The notes: generated by a model from the letters alone, not told the origin. DNA of 64,000 nucleotides from Bacteroidota bacterium (GCA_020161395.1 JAIUOE010000001.1:310001-374000), one strand, 5' to 3'; shown: positions 46,225-56,039, counted from the first letter of the stretch. Translations and numbers: made by a program.

Positions 46225-46255
46225 CCGGCAGACCCCCGTGAGAGCAGTCTGCCGG
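46225..46255 (-). terminator. Terminator after the YCF48-repeat gene
   Basis: CCGGCAGAC (46225-46233) pairs exactly with GTCTGCCGG (46247-46255) around a 13-base loop, followed on the minus strand by TTTCCATTT. It lies 22 bases beyond the stop of the minus-strand gene at 46278. Confidence 0.7.
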
Positions 46256-46277
46256 AACAACCCAAAAACGCCGGTCG

Positions 46278-47546
46278 TTATTTTAGAAGTGTAAGTTTTT
46301 TTGAAGCTGAAATGTTTTTGCCGTCAGCGCCCGTATAGTTCAGTCTGTACAGATAAACTCCGGAACTGAGACCCATTTTGGTAAAATCGACAATTCTGGA
46401 GTGATTTCCTGCTGTGAGGTACTCAGAGATGAGTGTGGCGATCTTTTCTCCCTGCATGTTGTAGAGCACCAGTTCGGTTTGACCGTCACTCTGCAGAGTA
46501 AATGAAAAGGTTGTCGAGGGGTTGAAGGGATTGGGGAAGTTCTGATTCAGAGCAAAATCAACCGGGATTCCGTTTTCTTCCTCTACCGAAGTTGTGCCCG
46601 ATAATTTGTAGATCGCGCTTTTATCGCCAACTGCCCAGCCGGTTCCGTTTGGAGTGAACATAACCGATCGGAAGTTTTCAAACATCGGTACAGGGTTTGT
46701 TGTCTGAGCAGTCCAGGTTGTGCCACCATCTGTTGTCTTGTAAATTCCATGATTACCGAGAAAAAACATCGTTCTGCCAACAACATAACCCGTGTTAACA
46801 TCGGTAAAATGAACGCCATGGAAGTAGTAGGGCCCCGTTGTAATTGTGGTTGTGGCTTGCCAGGTTGCACCCCCGTCGGTGGTTTTATGAACGAGATTGT
46901 CCTGTCCCCAGGTATCCGAGACAAATCCTGTATTGGCATCAAGAAAATGGATGTCGCGAACCTCTGCAAAATGGTTTACCTGTGTCCAGGTTGTGCCACC
47001 ATCTGTCGTCCTTAAGAATTTGGAACCACCACCAATCCAGCCGATATTGCTGTTATAAAATTTAATTGATTCAAAACCCGAAGTTACATTCGTGGGTACT
47101 GTCTGCCAGTTCGTTCCTCCGTTGGTGGTCTTCAACAAGAGTCCGTCAGTTCCGGCAGCCCAACCGTTATTTTGATCATGGAAAAATACGGCGTCAATGC
47201 TCGAGAGGTTTGGTGCCCCGGTGGTCTGGGCAACCCATGTAGTCCCGCCGTCTGTTGTCTTACTTATCTTTCCGAAGGTGCCGCAAATCCAGGCGGTAGT
47301 GGTTGAGATTGCATAAAATCCCCTGGTATCGTTAATATTGGTGTTTGCCTGACTCCATGTATTGCCTGCGTCAGAGGTACGAAGCACTTTTGATTCAGCA
47401 GCGATCCATCCATTTGAGTCGTCGAGGAACTGCACCTTTACGAATTTCATATCAGAAACAGGTGAAGAGACCGCTGTCCATTGGGCTGAAACAGTGAGGG
47501 TAATAAAGAAGCCGAGCAGCGTTATATTAAATAGAATTTTTATCAT
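46278..47546 (-). CDS. Secreted YCF48/BNR-repeat propeller protein with T9SS sorting domain
   Basis: 422 residues. A signal peptide is followed by at least six blades of the form T-T-D-G-G-x-T-W ('TTDGGTTWVAQTT', 'TTNGGTNWQTV', 'TTDGGATWQAT') and 'GWIAAESKVLRTSD'-like strands, giving a YCF48/HCF136-like propeller. The last ~85 residues are a T9SS C-terminal sorting domain ('QNFPNPFNPSTTFSFTL', 'GLSSGVYLYRLNY'). It should be exported to the cell surface. It follows the NarL-type regulator on the same strand, 76 bases away, and may be one of its targets. Confidence 0.92.
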   Translation of the reverse strand: MIKILFNITLLGFFITLTVSAQWTAVSSPVSDMKFVKVQFLDDSNGWIAAESKVLRTSDAGNTWSQANTNINDTRGFYAISTTTAWICGTFGKISKTTDGGTTWVAQTTGAPNLSSIDAVFFHDQNNGWAAGTDGLLLKTTNGGTNWQTVPTNVTSGFESIKFYNSNIGWIGGGSKFLRTTDGGTTWTQVNHFAEVRDIHFLDANTGFVSDTWGQDNLVHKTTDGGATWQATTTITTGPYYFHGVHFTDVNTGYVVGRTMFFLGNHGIYKTTDGGTTWTAQTTNPVPMFENFRSVMFTPNGTGWAVGDKSAIYKLSGTTSVEEENGIPVDFALNQNFPNPFNPSTTFSFTLQSDGQTELVLYNMQGEKIATLISEYLTAGNHSRIVDFTKMGLSSGVYLYRLNYTGADGKNISASKKLTLLK

Positions 47547-47622
47547 TTCGATTACCTTAAATTGTTAATTGTTTAATCGCAATTTAAGGTGGGCCCACAT
47601 CAGGGTCAATAACGCAAATGCG

Positions 47623-48261
47623 TCATTTTACAAGGTTTTCCCGCAATGCTTTTGCAACTGCCTGAGCTTTGGAGGTGACCTGAAGTTTGCCGTAAATGTT
47701 ACGGAGGTGGTTCCTCACAGTTTCGTAACTGATGAAAAGATTGTTCGCTATCGTATGAGAATCCGTGCCGTCAACCAGACAGACAAGAATTTCATTCTCT
47801 CTTTGGGTCAGTTTATAATCATTGTTTGCAGGACTTCCCGTTTTGAAGAAATCCACAACCTTCCGTGCGATGTAAGGTGACATCGGGGCACCACCTGATA
47901 CCACTTCTTCTATAGACGATATTATCCTGCCCGGTGGGGTATTTTTCAGAAGATATCCATCGGCTCCTGCCTGCATTGCATTAAATATGTTTTCGGAATC
48001 GTCGAAAATCGTCATCATGATTATTTTCAGGTCGGGATTCAGGTCTTTCAGAAGTGGAATTGCCTCGATACCCGATTTCCCGGGGAGGTTAATATCCAGC
48101 AGCACCACTTCAAACCCTGTCGGCGACTCAAGTGCACTTTCGACAGAGGGAAATGCAGCAACACACCTGAAGCCGGGTGAAAAACCGAGAAAACTCACTA
48201 ATCCTTCGCGGAAGTCACGGTGGTCTTCGACTATGGCGATTTTTATTTCGTGCTTTTCCAT
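47623..48261 (-). CDS. NarL/FixJ (LuxR-type) response regulator
   Basis: 212 residues. Receiver domain with 'AIVEDHRDFREGL', phosphoacceptor Asp in 'VVLLDINLPGKSG', 'MMTIFDD' and 'GYLLKNTPPG'. The C-terminal LuxR helix-turn-helix has 'LTQRENEILVCLVDGTDSH' and 'SYETVRNHLRNIYGKLQV'. It lies 47 bases downstream of the propeller kinase on the same strand and is almost certainly its partner. Confidence 0.95.
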   Translation of the reverse strand: MEKHEIKIAIVEDHRDFREGLVSFLGFSPGFRCVAAFPSVESALESPTGFEVVLLDINLPGKSGIEAIPLLKDLNPDLKIIMMTIFDDSENIFNAMQAGADGYLLKNTPPGRIISSIEEVVSGGAPMSPYIARKVVDFFKTGSPANNDYKLTQRENEILVCLVDGTDSHTIANNLFISYETVRNHLRNIYGKLQVTSKAQAVAKALRENLVK

Positions 48262-48308
48262 GTGCTAAAATCGTGAAATTTTGCCGTTGATGAAATAGTC
48301 CAAACGGG

Positions 48309-51300
48309 TCATTTCTTCATCTCCCGATGGATCTCGATTATAGTGCCTTTTCCCTCCCCGGTTGAAATTTTTACTTCCGCACCGATCTCTTCACACCGCT
48401 TTCGGATATTTTTAATACCGTTTCCGCCGAGTTTTTCAGCCTGCGACTCCATCCTGAAACCCCTGCCGTTGTCACAAATTACAATCGAAATACCGGTTGC
48501 CTCACCACTGATCGAAATCGAGATGAGGTCAGCCCCCGAGTGTTTTACTGAATTGATCACTGCCTCTTTTACTGACAGGTACATGTTTCGTCTGATTTCG
48601 TCCTGCAGTATCATGGATGTGTTGCCCATTTTTGAAAATTCGAATCTTATTCCGGCTGCCTCACACAATTCACCCGCCAGCAACCTTATTCTAAGCACAA
48701 GATTATCGACCGAATCGTTCTCGGGAGAAACCGACCATACAATATCCCTCATTGCCTGCTCTGCCTCCTGAATAAGAGAAGCCGACTTCCCGATCATTGT
48801 TTTTGCTGCCTCTTTATTCTCTCCCAGTATGCCGTTTGCCGACTGAATGTAGAGCCCGGCACTGCTAACAGTGGAAGCGAGATCGTCATGAAGATCACGG
48901 GCGATTCTGTCGCGTGTCTTTGCCCTCTCCTCCATTATCAGATTCTGCTTCTCCAGAGTTTCAATCTTTTTTCTCATTTTTCTTCTGACGATCGAGACCG
49001 GAATCGATACGGCAATCGAAAGTGCAATGATTGATGCGAGAACCGTAAACCAGACTGTTTTCCAGAACGGCGGGACTACAACAATCTTTGCAAGAAGGGT
49101 TTCCTCGCTCCACACCCCTTCCCGGTTTGAAGCTTTTACTTTTAACCTGTACTTGCCGGGAGGAATGTTTGAGAGATCAACTGTCCTCCTGTTTCCTGAA
49201 CTCACCCACTCATCCGTCAGGCCTTCAAGTTTCCACATATATCCGTTGTAAGCGGGATTCTCAAAATTCAGTGCCGCCATTTCAAAAGAAAAGAAGTTCT
49301 CGTCATAATTTAACTCCACTTCACCGTTGATTATTCGGTCAAGAGAAGGTTTATTAAATATTCTGAAATCGGTCAATGCCACCTTTGGTTTTAGAGTGTC
49401 GGGAATCATCTCCCCGGGATTGAATACGGTGATGCCATCTGTCCCGCCAAAATAGAATTTCCCGTCACTTCCCATTAAATATGAATTCTGATTGAAACCG
49501 CTTGAAGCCAGTCCGTCACTTTTTGTGTAATTTCTTGATTTGAGAGTAAGGGGGTTTATTTTGGAGATTCCATTGTTTGACGAAACCCAAATGTTGCCTG
49601 AAGAGTCTTCGAGAATCCCGTAAATTGTGTTATTGGCGAGCCCGCCGGCGGTCGTAATTGTTCTTACAGATTTCAGGTCAGCCCCAAGGATATTCACACC
49701 ACCCCCCATTGTGGCTAACCAGATGTTTCCATTTATGTCTTTATGAATCGCCATTATCTTGTCATTGTTCAGCTTGAGAGGGCTGGGTGCCTGTGTGCTG
49801 TAGCGGGTGTGGGTCATGTCCCGGGTATTTATTCTGAGCAACCCTTCGGAATTTGTACCCGCCCAAAGATATCCATTGTCATGGGACAGTGAAAGGATGT
49901 AGGTGTCTCCCTCCTGTCCAAAGTCAGCATGGTAATTGAATATTTTGTAGTCGCCTGAAACTGGGCTGTATCTGATTATCCCGTGGGTACTCCCGATCCA
50001 GAGATGTCCTTCTGTGTCTCCGGTTATTGAAATAATTTTGTTGATCCACTCATCGACCGACGGATTTGACTTGAAAAGAATTGTGGATGAACTCAAGTAG
50101 TCACCTGTAAACCGCAGTTTCAGCAGTCCCTTTTTGGTACCAGCCCAAATATCCTCCTTACTGTCTCTGAACAACCGGTACACCGGCACATTCTCAAAAC
50201 CGTCAGGTAAATTTTGATTTTTAGTGAATTTCCCTGTTTTCAGGTCCAGTGTGTAAAGTCCACCGGTGGTACCTGTCAGGATTTTGGAACCGGGTAGCTC
50301 AATCATTGAAGTTATCCGGTCAGCCTGCGGGTTGATTCCTGAATTACCATCCCCGGGGTAATTCATAAACCTGCCACCCCGTTTCTCCAACTTGATCAAT
50401 CCTGAGTGGGTACCCGTCCAGATATTGCCCGCGTAATCTTCCGAGATGGTATAAACACGCCCGTCAATCTTTATTTTCTCTTCATTTTCTCCCGGTATAA
50501 GCTCTCTGGAAACCCTCCTTTCTTTATCCAGACTGAAAAATCCTTCCGAAGTGGCAATTCTGATCACACCCTTGCCATCGATGTGAAGTTTGTACCCGTC
50601 AAAGGATGCCGGAGAGGCTACATTCAACAGTCTGACCACTTTCTTAAACTCTCCCTTGAGAACATTGTATTCGTGCAATTCTCCATATTTCGAGAGAAGC
50701 AGCATTGCGCCGTCTTTCATTTCAGAAATCATAACCACATCGAAACCCGCCGATACTCTTGTTACCCTTTGTAACCTGTCCACTAGAAGAAGGTCTTTTC
50801 CGGAATAAAAAACAGCCGCCACTTCAGCCTTTTGAGACTTTGGCTCATTATTCCTTACCTCCACCGGCTTTACAGAATTGAGATCGGAAATCCGGGTCAG
50901 AATTATCCCGTCCGGAGAAAGGAAGACCATGTGGTCACGATCGAATTTAACAGGGAACCCGTTGTAAACAGCGGTAAGAGGCTTCCCTTTGCTGTCCCTG
51001 AGCAACGAAAATTTATTTGTCCTCCTGTCCAGAAGATTGATTTCACCACTCACCGCAGTAACCCAGGGTCTGTCATTACCGTCAATTGCAACATTCACAA
51101 GGTTGTTGTTGGAGAGGGAATTTTTGTCACCGGGAGAGTGATTGAAGTTTCTGAATTCGTGTCCGTCATACCGGTAAAGACCGTCCCAGGTCGCAATCCA
51201 CAGGAAACCTGCCGGGTCCTGTTGAATTGATCTGACAGCAGACGACGACAGACCCTGCTCAACTCCGATGAAAACAGGTCTGTACTGGCAGAAAATGTTT

Positions 51301-51341
51301 TGCCAAAGAATAAAGGTCAGGATCAGATAAAGAAACCGCAT
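48309..51341 (-). CDS. Two-component regulator propeller sensor kinase (HisKA_3)
   Basis: 1010 residues. Signal peptide, then about 700 residues of Reg_prop repeats forming two seven-bladed propellers ('DPAGFLWIATWDGLYRYDGHEF'-type units, 'NIWVSSNNGISKINP'), a Y_Y_Y domain ('NGYMWKLEGLTDEW', 'PGKYRLKVKASNREG'), one transmembrane helix near 745-770, HisKA_3 with 'RDRIARDLHDDLASTVSS', and HATPase ('SVKEAVINSVKHSGAD', 'DNGRGF'). In Bacteroidota this architecture senses glycans or other periplasmic ligands. Unlike the HTCS of Bacteroides, the receiver and DNA-binding parts are encoded separately in the next gene. Confidence 0.94.
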   Translation of the reverse strand: MRFLYLILTFILWQNIFCQYRPVFIGVEQGLSSSAVRSIQQDPAGFLWIATWDGLYRYDGHEFRNFNHSPGDKNSLSNNNLVNVAIDGNDRPWVTAVSGEINLLDRRTNKFSLLRDSKGKPLTAVYNGFPVKFDRDHMVFLSPDGIILTRISDLNSVKPVEVRNNEPKSQKAEVAAVFYSGKDLLLVDRLQRVTRVSAGFDVVMISEMKDGAMLLLSKYGELHEYNVLKGEFKKVVRLLNVASPASFDGYKLHIDGKGVIRIATSEGFFSLDKERRVSRELIPGENEEKIKIDGRVYTISEDYAGNIWTGTHSGLIKLEKRGGRFMNYPGDGNSGINPQADRITSMIELPGSKILTGTTGGLYTLDLKTGKFTKNQNLPDGFENVPVYRLFRDSKEDIWAGTKKGLLKLRFTGDYLSSSTILFKSNPSVDEWINKIISITGDTEGHLWIGSTHGIIRYSPVSGDYKIFNYHADFGQEGDTYILSLSHDNGYLWAGTNSEGLLRINTRDMTHTRYSTQAPSPLKLNNDKIMAIHKDINGNIWLATMGGGVNILGADLKSVRTITTAGGLANNTIYGILEDSSGNIWVSSNNGISKINPLTLKSRNYTKSDGLASSGFNQNSYLMGSDGKFYFGGTDGITVFNPGEMIPDTLKPKVALTDFRIFNKPSLDRIINGEVELNYDENFFSFEMAALNFENPAYNGYMWKLEGLTDEWVSSGNRRTVDLSNIPPGKYRLKVKASNREGVWSEETLLAKIVVVPPFWKTVWFTVLASIIALSIAVSIPVSIVRRKMRKKIETLEKQNLIMEERAKTRDRIARDLHDDLASTVSSAGLYIQSANGILGENKEAAKTMIGKSASLIQEAEQAMRDIVWSVSPENDSVDNLVLRIRLLAGELCEAAGIRFEFSKMGNTSMILQDEIRRNMYLSVKEAVINSVKHSGADLISISISGEATGISIVICDNGRGFRMESQAEKLGGNGIKNIRKRCEEIGAEVKISTGEGKGTIIEIHREMKK

Positions 51342-51595
51342 CTTTTCTCCTTGTCTTTACGGTAATTTCCATGGTTAATTCCGGGAACTGTGGATTCCTT
51401 CATGTCTGTTTGGTGATTTTTCAAATTTTTGAACGGGAAACTGCAAAGATACCCAATAGTAAAATTCTATAAAATCGATAAAAAACATCATTTATGAGTC
51501 AAAATTCATTTTAAATTTTGTTTTTAACTTTTAAACTGTATATTAGTATTCGTTCACTGTCATCTTTTTTATTAACTATACGCATAGGTACATGT

Positions 51596-52312
51596 TTGGA
51601 TGAAATTTTTACCCGGGACGAGCTTGCTGAAAAGCTCGACATCTCGAAAAGAATTCTGGCAGAGTGGGAAAAAGAAGAGCTTGTAAAGCATTCCGGTATC
51701 TCCGACGACGGCACTGAACTCTATTTCCTCTATCAGCTTGAAAGATGCCGCCACCTTAAAAAACTGCACGATGTCGGCTATGGTATCGAGGCGATCAAAA
51801 AGATCATCAAGAAAGTCGGGCTTCCCAAATTGCCCGTTGACAGCGAGAGATACGGACTGAATGTCACTTTTCTGACCGTTGGTCAACTCGCTGAAAATGT
51901 AAAAGTGAGCCCCAGAACAATTAAACACTGGGAGGAGATGGGAATAATAGAGCCCGAGATGCGAAGTGAAGGAGGATACAGACTGTATGCCCCCAATTAT
52001 ATTTTCATTTGCAATCTCATAAAGGATCTGCAGTTGTTCGGTTACTCACTTGAGGAGATAAAAAGGGTGGCTGACAAATTCAAGGTTTTTCTTGGCTTGA
52101 ATCAAAATCTCGAATCCCGTCCCTTTGAAGAAGCAGAGGAACAACTTGAAGACCTGCTTTCCGCTGTCGATGGACTTTTTGCAAAAATGGAACTCTTCAA
52201 AGAAGGCATTACCCGCTGGGAGGACATTTTACGCAAAAAAAGAAAAGAGATAGTCGCATTGAAGCAAAGAAATTCAAAAAGAGCAGCAGGATCAAAAGGG
52301 AAAACACCATGA
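51596..52312 (+). CDS. Double MerR-type helix-turn-helix regulator
   Basis: I place the start at TTG 51596 (MDEIFTRDELAEKL), since the frame upstream of it encodes no domain. Two MerR-type helix-turn-helix units occur in tandem: 'FTRDELAEKLDISKRILAEW' to about residue 75, and 'FLTVGQLAENVKVSPRTIKHW' with 'GGYRLYAPNY', about 90-160. A coiled-coil C-terminus follows, rich in lysine at the end. Normal MerR proteins have one HTH and dimerise; here each chain carries two. The gene overlaps the downstream hydrolase as ATGA, so it probably controls it. Confidence 0.85.
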   Translation: MDEIFTRDELAEKLDISKRILAEWEKEELVKHSGISDDGTELYFLYQLERCRHLKKLHDVGYGIEAIKKIIKKVGLPKLPVDSERYGLNVTFLTVGQLAENVKVSPRTIKHWEEMGIIEPEMRSEGGYRLYAPNYIFICNLIKDLQLFGYSLEEIKRVADKFKVFLGLNQNLESRPFEEAEEQLEDLLSAVDGLFAKMELFKEGITRWEDILRKKRKEIVALKQRNSKRAAGSKGKTP

Positions 52313-53541
52313 GATACTCAAAATTGTACCCTGTCATCAAAGAGAAATATTCGCTGGATTATGATTCGCTGACCGTCGACGAACTTGATATTAAAATCTC
52401 CAATCTTGAGTTCAACAGTGATATAACAGGTCTTTATCCCGAGGGTGATGAATATTCTGAAATCAATCCTTTGGTGAAGGCTCTTATGAAATATTATCTG
52501 TCGCAGAATCAGTTTTCCGACCGTTACCTCCTCAAAATGCTCGATGTTCCTGACAGTGAAGTAGAGGAAAACAACCGATTTCGTTATTCGATCCTGTCGG
52601 ATTCAAAATCTGCAAATGCCGGTTCCGCCATAATTCTTTTGCACGGACTCAATGAAAGAGGCTGGGAAAAATACCTGACATGGGCATCGTCCCTGCTGAA
52701 AAAGACAGGGAAACCTGTGATACTCTTTCCCAATGCCTTCCACATGAACAGGGCTCCAAAAAACTGGTCCAACTTCCGTCTGATGAACGAGATTTCGAGC
52801 GAACGAAAAAATCTGCTTCCGGGAGTTGCACTCTCAAGTCCGGTAAATGCCGCCATTTCCACACGACTTCAATTCGTTCCACAAAGATTCGTCTATTCAG
52901 GTATTCAGACTATTCGAGATATAATATCCCTTGCAACAGAAATTAGAGAAGGATTAGTCAGCGGACTTGCAAAAGGCACAACAGTCGATTTCTTTGGTTA
53001 CTCAATCGGGGCGTTTATATCTGAGATTTTAATGATGAGTAATCCCTACGGGCTTTTCAACAATTCGAGATGTGTACTTTTTTGCGGCGGGACAACCCTG
53101 AACAAAATGGCACCCGTCAATAAATATATCCTCGACAGTGAAGCTGCCGATGCCATACAAAATTTTTATGTCCATAAATTTGAACAAAACCTTACTGTGG
53201 ACGACAGGCTCCGGTCCCTCTTCGGTTCGGAATCGGAGGAGGCATTTTTGTTCAAGGCAATGCTCGGACACGATGAAAACCTTCCCGTCAGAAAACGCTA
53301 TCTTGCAAAAATCAGAGACAGGGTATTTGCCATGGGTATGGCGAAGGATACAGTCATTCCTGCCGCATCGATTCAAGAGGCTTTGATTTCGGATCACCCT
53401 AAAAAAATCAGATTCGAACTGATCGATCCGGGTTACAATTATACACATGAGAATCCATTCCCCCTCCTCTTAAAAACAGAAAATGAGGTTGAAGAGTGTT
53501 TCGACCGGGTTTTTTCGAAAGCAGCAACCTTTTTGAATTAA
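52309..53541 (+). CDS. DUF6051-like alpha/beta hydrolase
   Basis: 410 residues. 'SAIILLHGLNERGWEKYLTWA'-type oxyanion strand (residues about 100-125), a nucleophile elbow 'FFGYSIGAFISEI', an acid in 'GMAKDTVIPAASI' and His in 'YNYTHENPFP' near the C-terminus make a plausible triad. The long N-terminal region (about 100 residues) is atypical of lipases. The protein matches the general layout of DUF6051, whose substrate is unknown. It is translationally coupled to the double-MerR regulator. Confidence 0.8.
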   Translation: MRYSKLYPVIKEKYSLDYDSLTVDELDIKISNLEFNSDITGLYPEGDEYSEINPLVKALMKYYLSQNQFSDRYLLKMLDVPDSEVEENNRFRYSILSDSKSANAGSAIILLHGLNERGWEKYLTWASSLLKKTGKPVILFPNAFHMNRAPKNWSNFRLMNEISSERKNLLPGVALSSPVNAAISTRLQFVPQRFVYSGIQTIRDIISLATEIREGLVSGLAKGTTVDFFGYSIGAFISEILMMSNPYGLFNNSRCVLFCGGTTLNKMAPVNKYILDSEAADAIQNFYVHKFEQNLTVDDRLRSLFGSESEEAFLFKAMLGHDENLPVRKRYLAKIRDRVFAMGMAKDTVIPAASIQEALISDHPKKIRFELIDPGYNYTHENPFPLLLKTENEVEECFDRVFSKAATFLN

Positions 53542-53710
53542 CCGGGGAAGAACAGTTTTGTAATCCCGGTCTCAAGGTGACGCCTTCGGAATGCACCTTT
53601 GGACGGGTGGTGCCGACCCGGTTTTGGATTATTACAATAATTTGGAATAATTATCGAATTACATTATTATACGAAACTATTTTATAAATATTGACATTTT
53701 TTCTTGTTTG

Positions 53711-53763
53711 TAATTCAGAAGAAATTTATTTTAGGGTATAAAGTAATTTTAAATTCTGAATTA
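53711..53763 (+). promoter_or_regulatory. Inverted repeat in the octaheme operon leader
   Basis: TAATTCAGAA (53711-53720) and TTCTGAATTA (53754-53763) are exact complements 33 bases apart, 17 bases before the ATG. A TATAAA at 53737-53742 lies between them. They may be two halves of an operator or a hairpin in the leader. Confidence 0.45.
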
Positions 53764-53779
53764 GAACAAGATACTCAAA

Positions 53780-55357
53780 ATGAAAAAAATAGTCATAATT
53801 CTGCTGGTGTTTTTTCTGACAATCGTGAGTGTGATACTTTTCCTTCGTCCCAAGGAAGTGGCACAGGACATGACTGTCAAACTGAAGGAAAAATACTCCA
53901 AGAAGCATGTCCCGTCGGTGGATCACTCAAAGTTTGCAGTACTTCAAAAGAAATTCAACCGCCCTCAGGAAATAACTGAAGCCTGCATTTCATGCCACAC
54001 CGAAAGACATAAAGAGGTGATGAAATCGAGTCACTGGAACTGGGAGCGGGAAGAGTATGTGAGGGGTCGCGGTATCATTCACATCGGAAAACACAATGCG
54101 ATAAACAACTTCTGTATCGGTGTCGAAGGGAACGAACAAAGTTGTGCAAAATGCCATATCGGATTTGGCATGACGGATGCACTGAAGGGGTACACGGATT
54201 CCACAAACATCGATTGCCTTATCTGCCATGACAATTCGGAGACCTACGCAAAAGGTTCTGAAATGGGTGGAGCCCCCGATCCAAAACTTGATCTGAACAA
54301 GGTGGCTCAAAGTGTGGGTCAACCCAAAAGAACGAACTGTGGAGTATGCCATTTCTTTGGCGGTGGAGGAAACAATGTAAAACATGGCGACCTCGATAAA
54401 GCTATGTTTGACGGTTCAAAAGATATCGATGTTCACATGGGTACCGATGGTGCCAACATGTCGTGCGTCGATTGTCACACCTCACAGAACCACCTGATGA
54501 AGGGAAAGGTTTATTCACTTTCTTCGATGAACCGTGACAGATCAACATGCGAACAGTGCCATACTGAGAACCCGCATGAAGCCGCAATTCTAAACGAACA
54601 CACCCTGAAAGTTGCATGCCAGACCTGCCACATCCCTGTCTATGCCAAAGTAAACGCTACAAAAATGGAGTGGGACTGGTCGACAGCAGGCAAGCTAAAA
54701 GACGGCAAACCTTTTGAAATTGACGATAAAGACGGAAACCACACTTACCTTTCAATTAAAGGCAGCTTCACCTGGGGAACCAATGTAAAGCCTGATTATG
54801 TCTGGTTTAACGGTACTGCCGACCACTATTTGATAGGAGATACAGTATCCGACACAACAAAACCGCTTCAGGTAAACACACTTAACGGCTCCTATTCCGA
54901 TCCCGAGTCGAAAATTACCCCCGTTAAAATTCACAAGGCAAGACAACCATATGATCCTGTCAATAAAATGCTGATCCAGCCTAAACTTTTCGCCGACAAA
55001 AAAGGTGAAGGAGCTCTCTGGAAAGATTTTGACTGGGTGCGCGCCTCGAGGATTGGAATGGAGGAAGTGGGCTTGCCATTCAGCGGTCAGCTCTCATTTA
55101 TAAGAACCGAGATGACATGGCCCGTTAATCACATGGTTTCCACTAAAGAGAAGACGGTTTCGTGCTCAGAGTGCCACAGCCGCAATGAGAGCAGACTCGC
55201 CGGGTTGAACGACTTTTACATGCCTGCCAGAGACCATTCACCCGTGATCGACACAGCCGGTAAATGGATTATTTTCCTGAGCATCCTCGGTATCTTTGCT
55301 CACGGCTCCCTGAGAATATTCTCGAACCGTAAACAGAGAAAGGAAGGCTCAAAATGA
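53780..55357 (+). CDS. Octaheme c-type cytochrome, tetrathionate reductase family
   Basis: 525 residues. An N-terminal signal/anchor helix and eight CxxCH heme-binding sites at about 69-73, 122-126, 146-150, 187-191, 229-233, 257-261, 280-284 and 462-466. The spacing, the 'SSHWNW' segment before the second heme and the large gap before the eighth match the octaheme tetrathionate reductase (OTR) family. A C-terminal helix ('WIIFLSILGIFAHGSLRIF') would anchor it to the inner membrane. OTR-type proteins reduce tetrathionate, nitrite or hydroxylamine in vitro; the natural substrate is uncertain. The downstream cytochrome b supplies electrons. Confidence 0.95.
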   Translation: MKKIVIILLVFFLTIVSVILFLRPKEVAQDMTVKLKEKYSKKHVPSVDHSKFAVLQKKFNRPQEITEACISCHTERHKEVMKSSHWNWEREEYVRGRGIIHIGKHNAINNFCIGVEGNEQSCAKCHIGFGMTDALKGYTDSTNIDCLICHDNSETYAKGSEMGGAPDPKLDLNKVAQSVGQPKRTNCGVCHFFGGGGNNVKHGDLDKAMFDGSKDIDVHMGTDGANMSCVDCHTSQNHLMKGKVYSLSSMNRDRSTCEQCHTENPHEAAILNEHTLKVACQTCHIPVYAKVNATKMEWDWSTAGKLKDGKPFEIDDKDGNHTYLSIKGSFTWGTNVKPDYVWFNGTADHYLIGDTVSDTTKPLQVNTLNGSYSDPESKITPVKIHKARQPYDPVNKMLIQPKLFADKKGEGALWKDFDWVRASRIGMEEVGLPFSGQLSFIRTEMTWPVNHMVSTKEKTVSCSECHSRNESRLAGLNDFYMPARDHSPVIDTAGKWIIFLSILGIFAHGSLRIFSNRKQRKEGSK

Positions 55358-56031
55358 AAAAACAGGTTTATATCTACAGATCATTCGAAAGATTCTGGCA
55401 CTGGACTCAGGCTTTCCTCATATTTTTCCTCGCAGCAACAGGATTTGAGGTGCATGGATCATTCAAGTTCTTCGGGTATCAAAATGCGGTAGAATACCAC
55501 AACATTGCAGCTTATGCTTTCATAATCCTTATTGTCTTCGCTATTTTCTGGCATTTCTCTACAGGTGAGTGGAAACAGTATCTCCCCACCTTCACAAACA
55601 TGAAGGCACAGATCAATTTCTATCTGACCGGTATTTTCAAAAATGCACCGCATCCTACAAAGAAAACGGTTCTCAGCAAACTGAATCCACTCCAGCGACT
55701 GGTTTATCTGGGACTTAAACTTCTCGTCATTCCTGTCATGGTGGCTTCAGGGCTGCTCTATATGTTCTACCGTTACCCGCAAAAAGGGACGATTGTCGGA
55801 TTGAACATCGACACCATTGAGCCAATCGCCCTCTTCCATACAGCCGGAGCTTTCGCTCTGATCGCTTTTATTGTGGTTCACCTTTATCTGATTACCACGG
55901 GTCATAAACCGACTACAAATCTGAAAGCAATGATTACCGGGTATGAAGAACTTGATGACGAAGCCGGGGAAGAAAACAGAAAAAAAGAGGTTGAGCCTGT
56001 CGAAGATTCAGCCGTAAAAATTGAGAATTGA
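55354..56031 (+). CDS. Membrane cytochrome b (cytochrome b561 / FdhC-like)
   Basis: 225 residues, starting in ATGA overlap with the octaheme gene. Four hydrophobic helices carry candidate heme-ligand histidines: 'RFWHWTQAFLIFFL', 'VEYHNIAAYAF', 'FAIFWHFSTGEW' and 'LFHTAGAFALIAFIVVHLYL'. This is the layout of the formate-dehydrogenase gamma-subunit/Ni-Fe hydrogenase-type diheme cytochrome b. It would pass quinol electrons to the octaheme cytochrome across the membrane. The charged C-terminal tail is cytoplasmic. Confidence 0.92.
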   Translation: MKKQVYIYRSFERFWHWTQAFLIFFLAATGFEVHGSFKFFGYQNAVEYHNIAAYAFIILIVFAIFWHFSTGEWKQYLPTFTNMKAQINFYLTGIFKNAPHPTKKTVLSKLNPLQRLVYLGLKLLVIPVMVASGLLYMFYRYPQKGTIVGLNIDTIEPIALFHTAGAFALIAFIVVHLYLITTGHKPTTNLKAMITGYEELDDEAGEENRKKEVEPVEDSAVKIEN

Positions 56032-56039
56032 GGTTTGAC

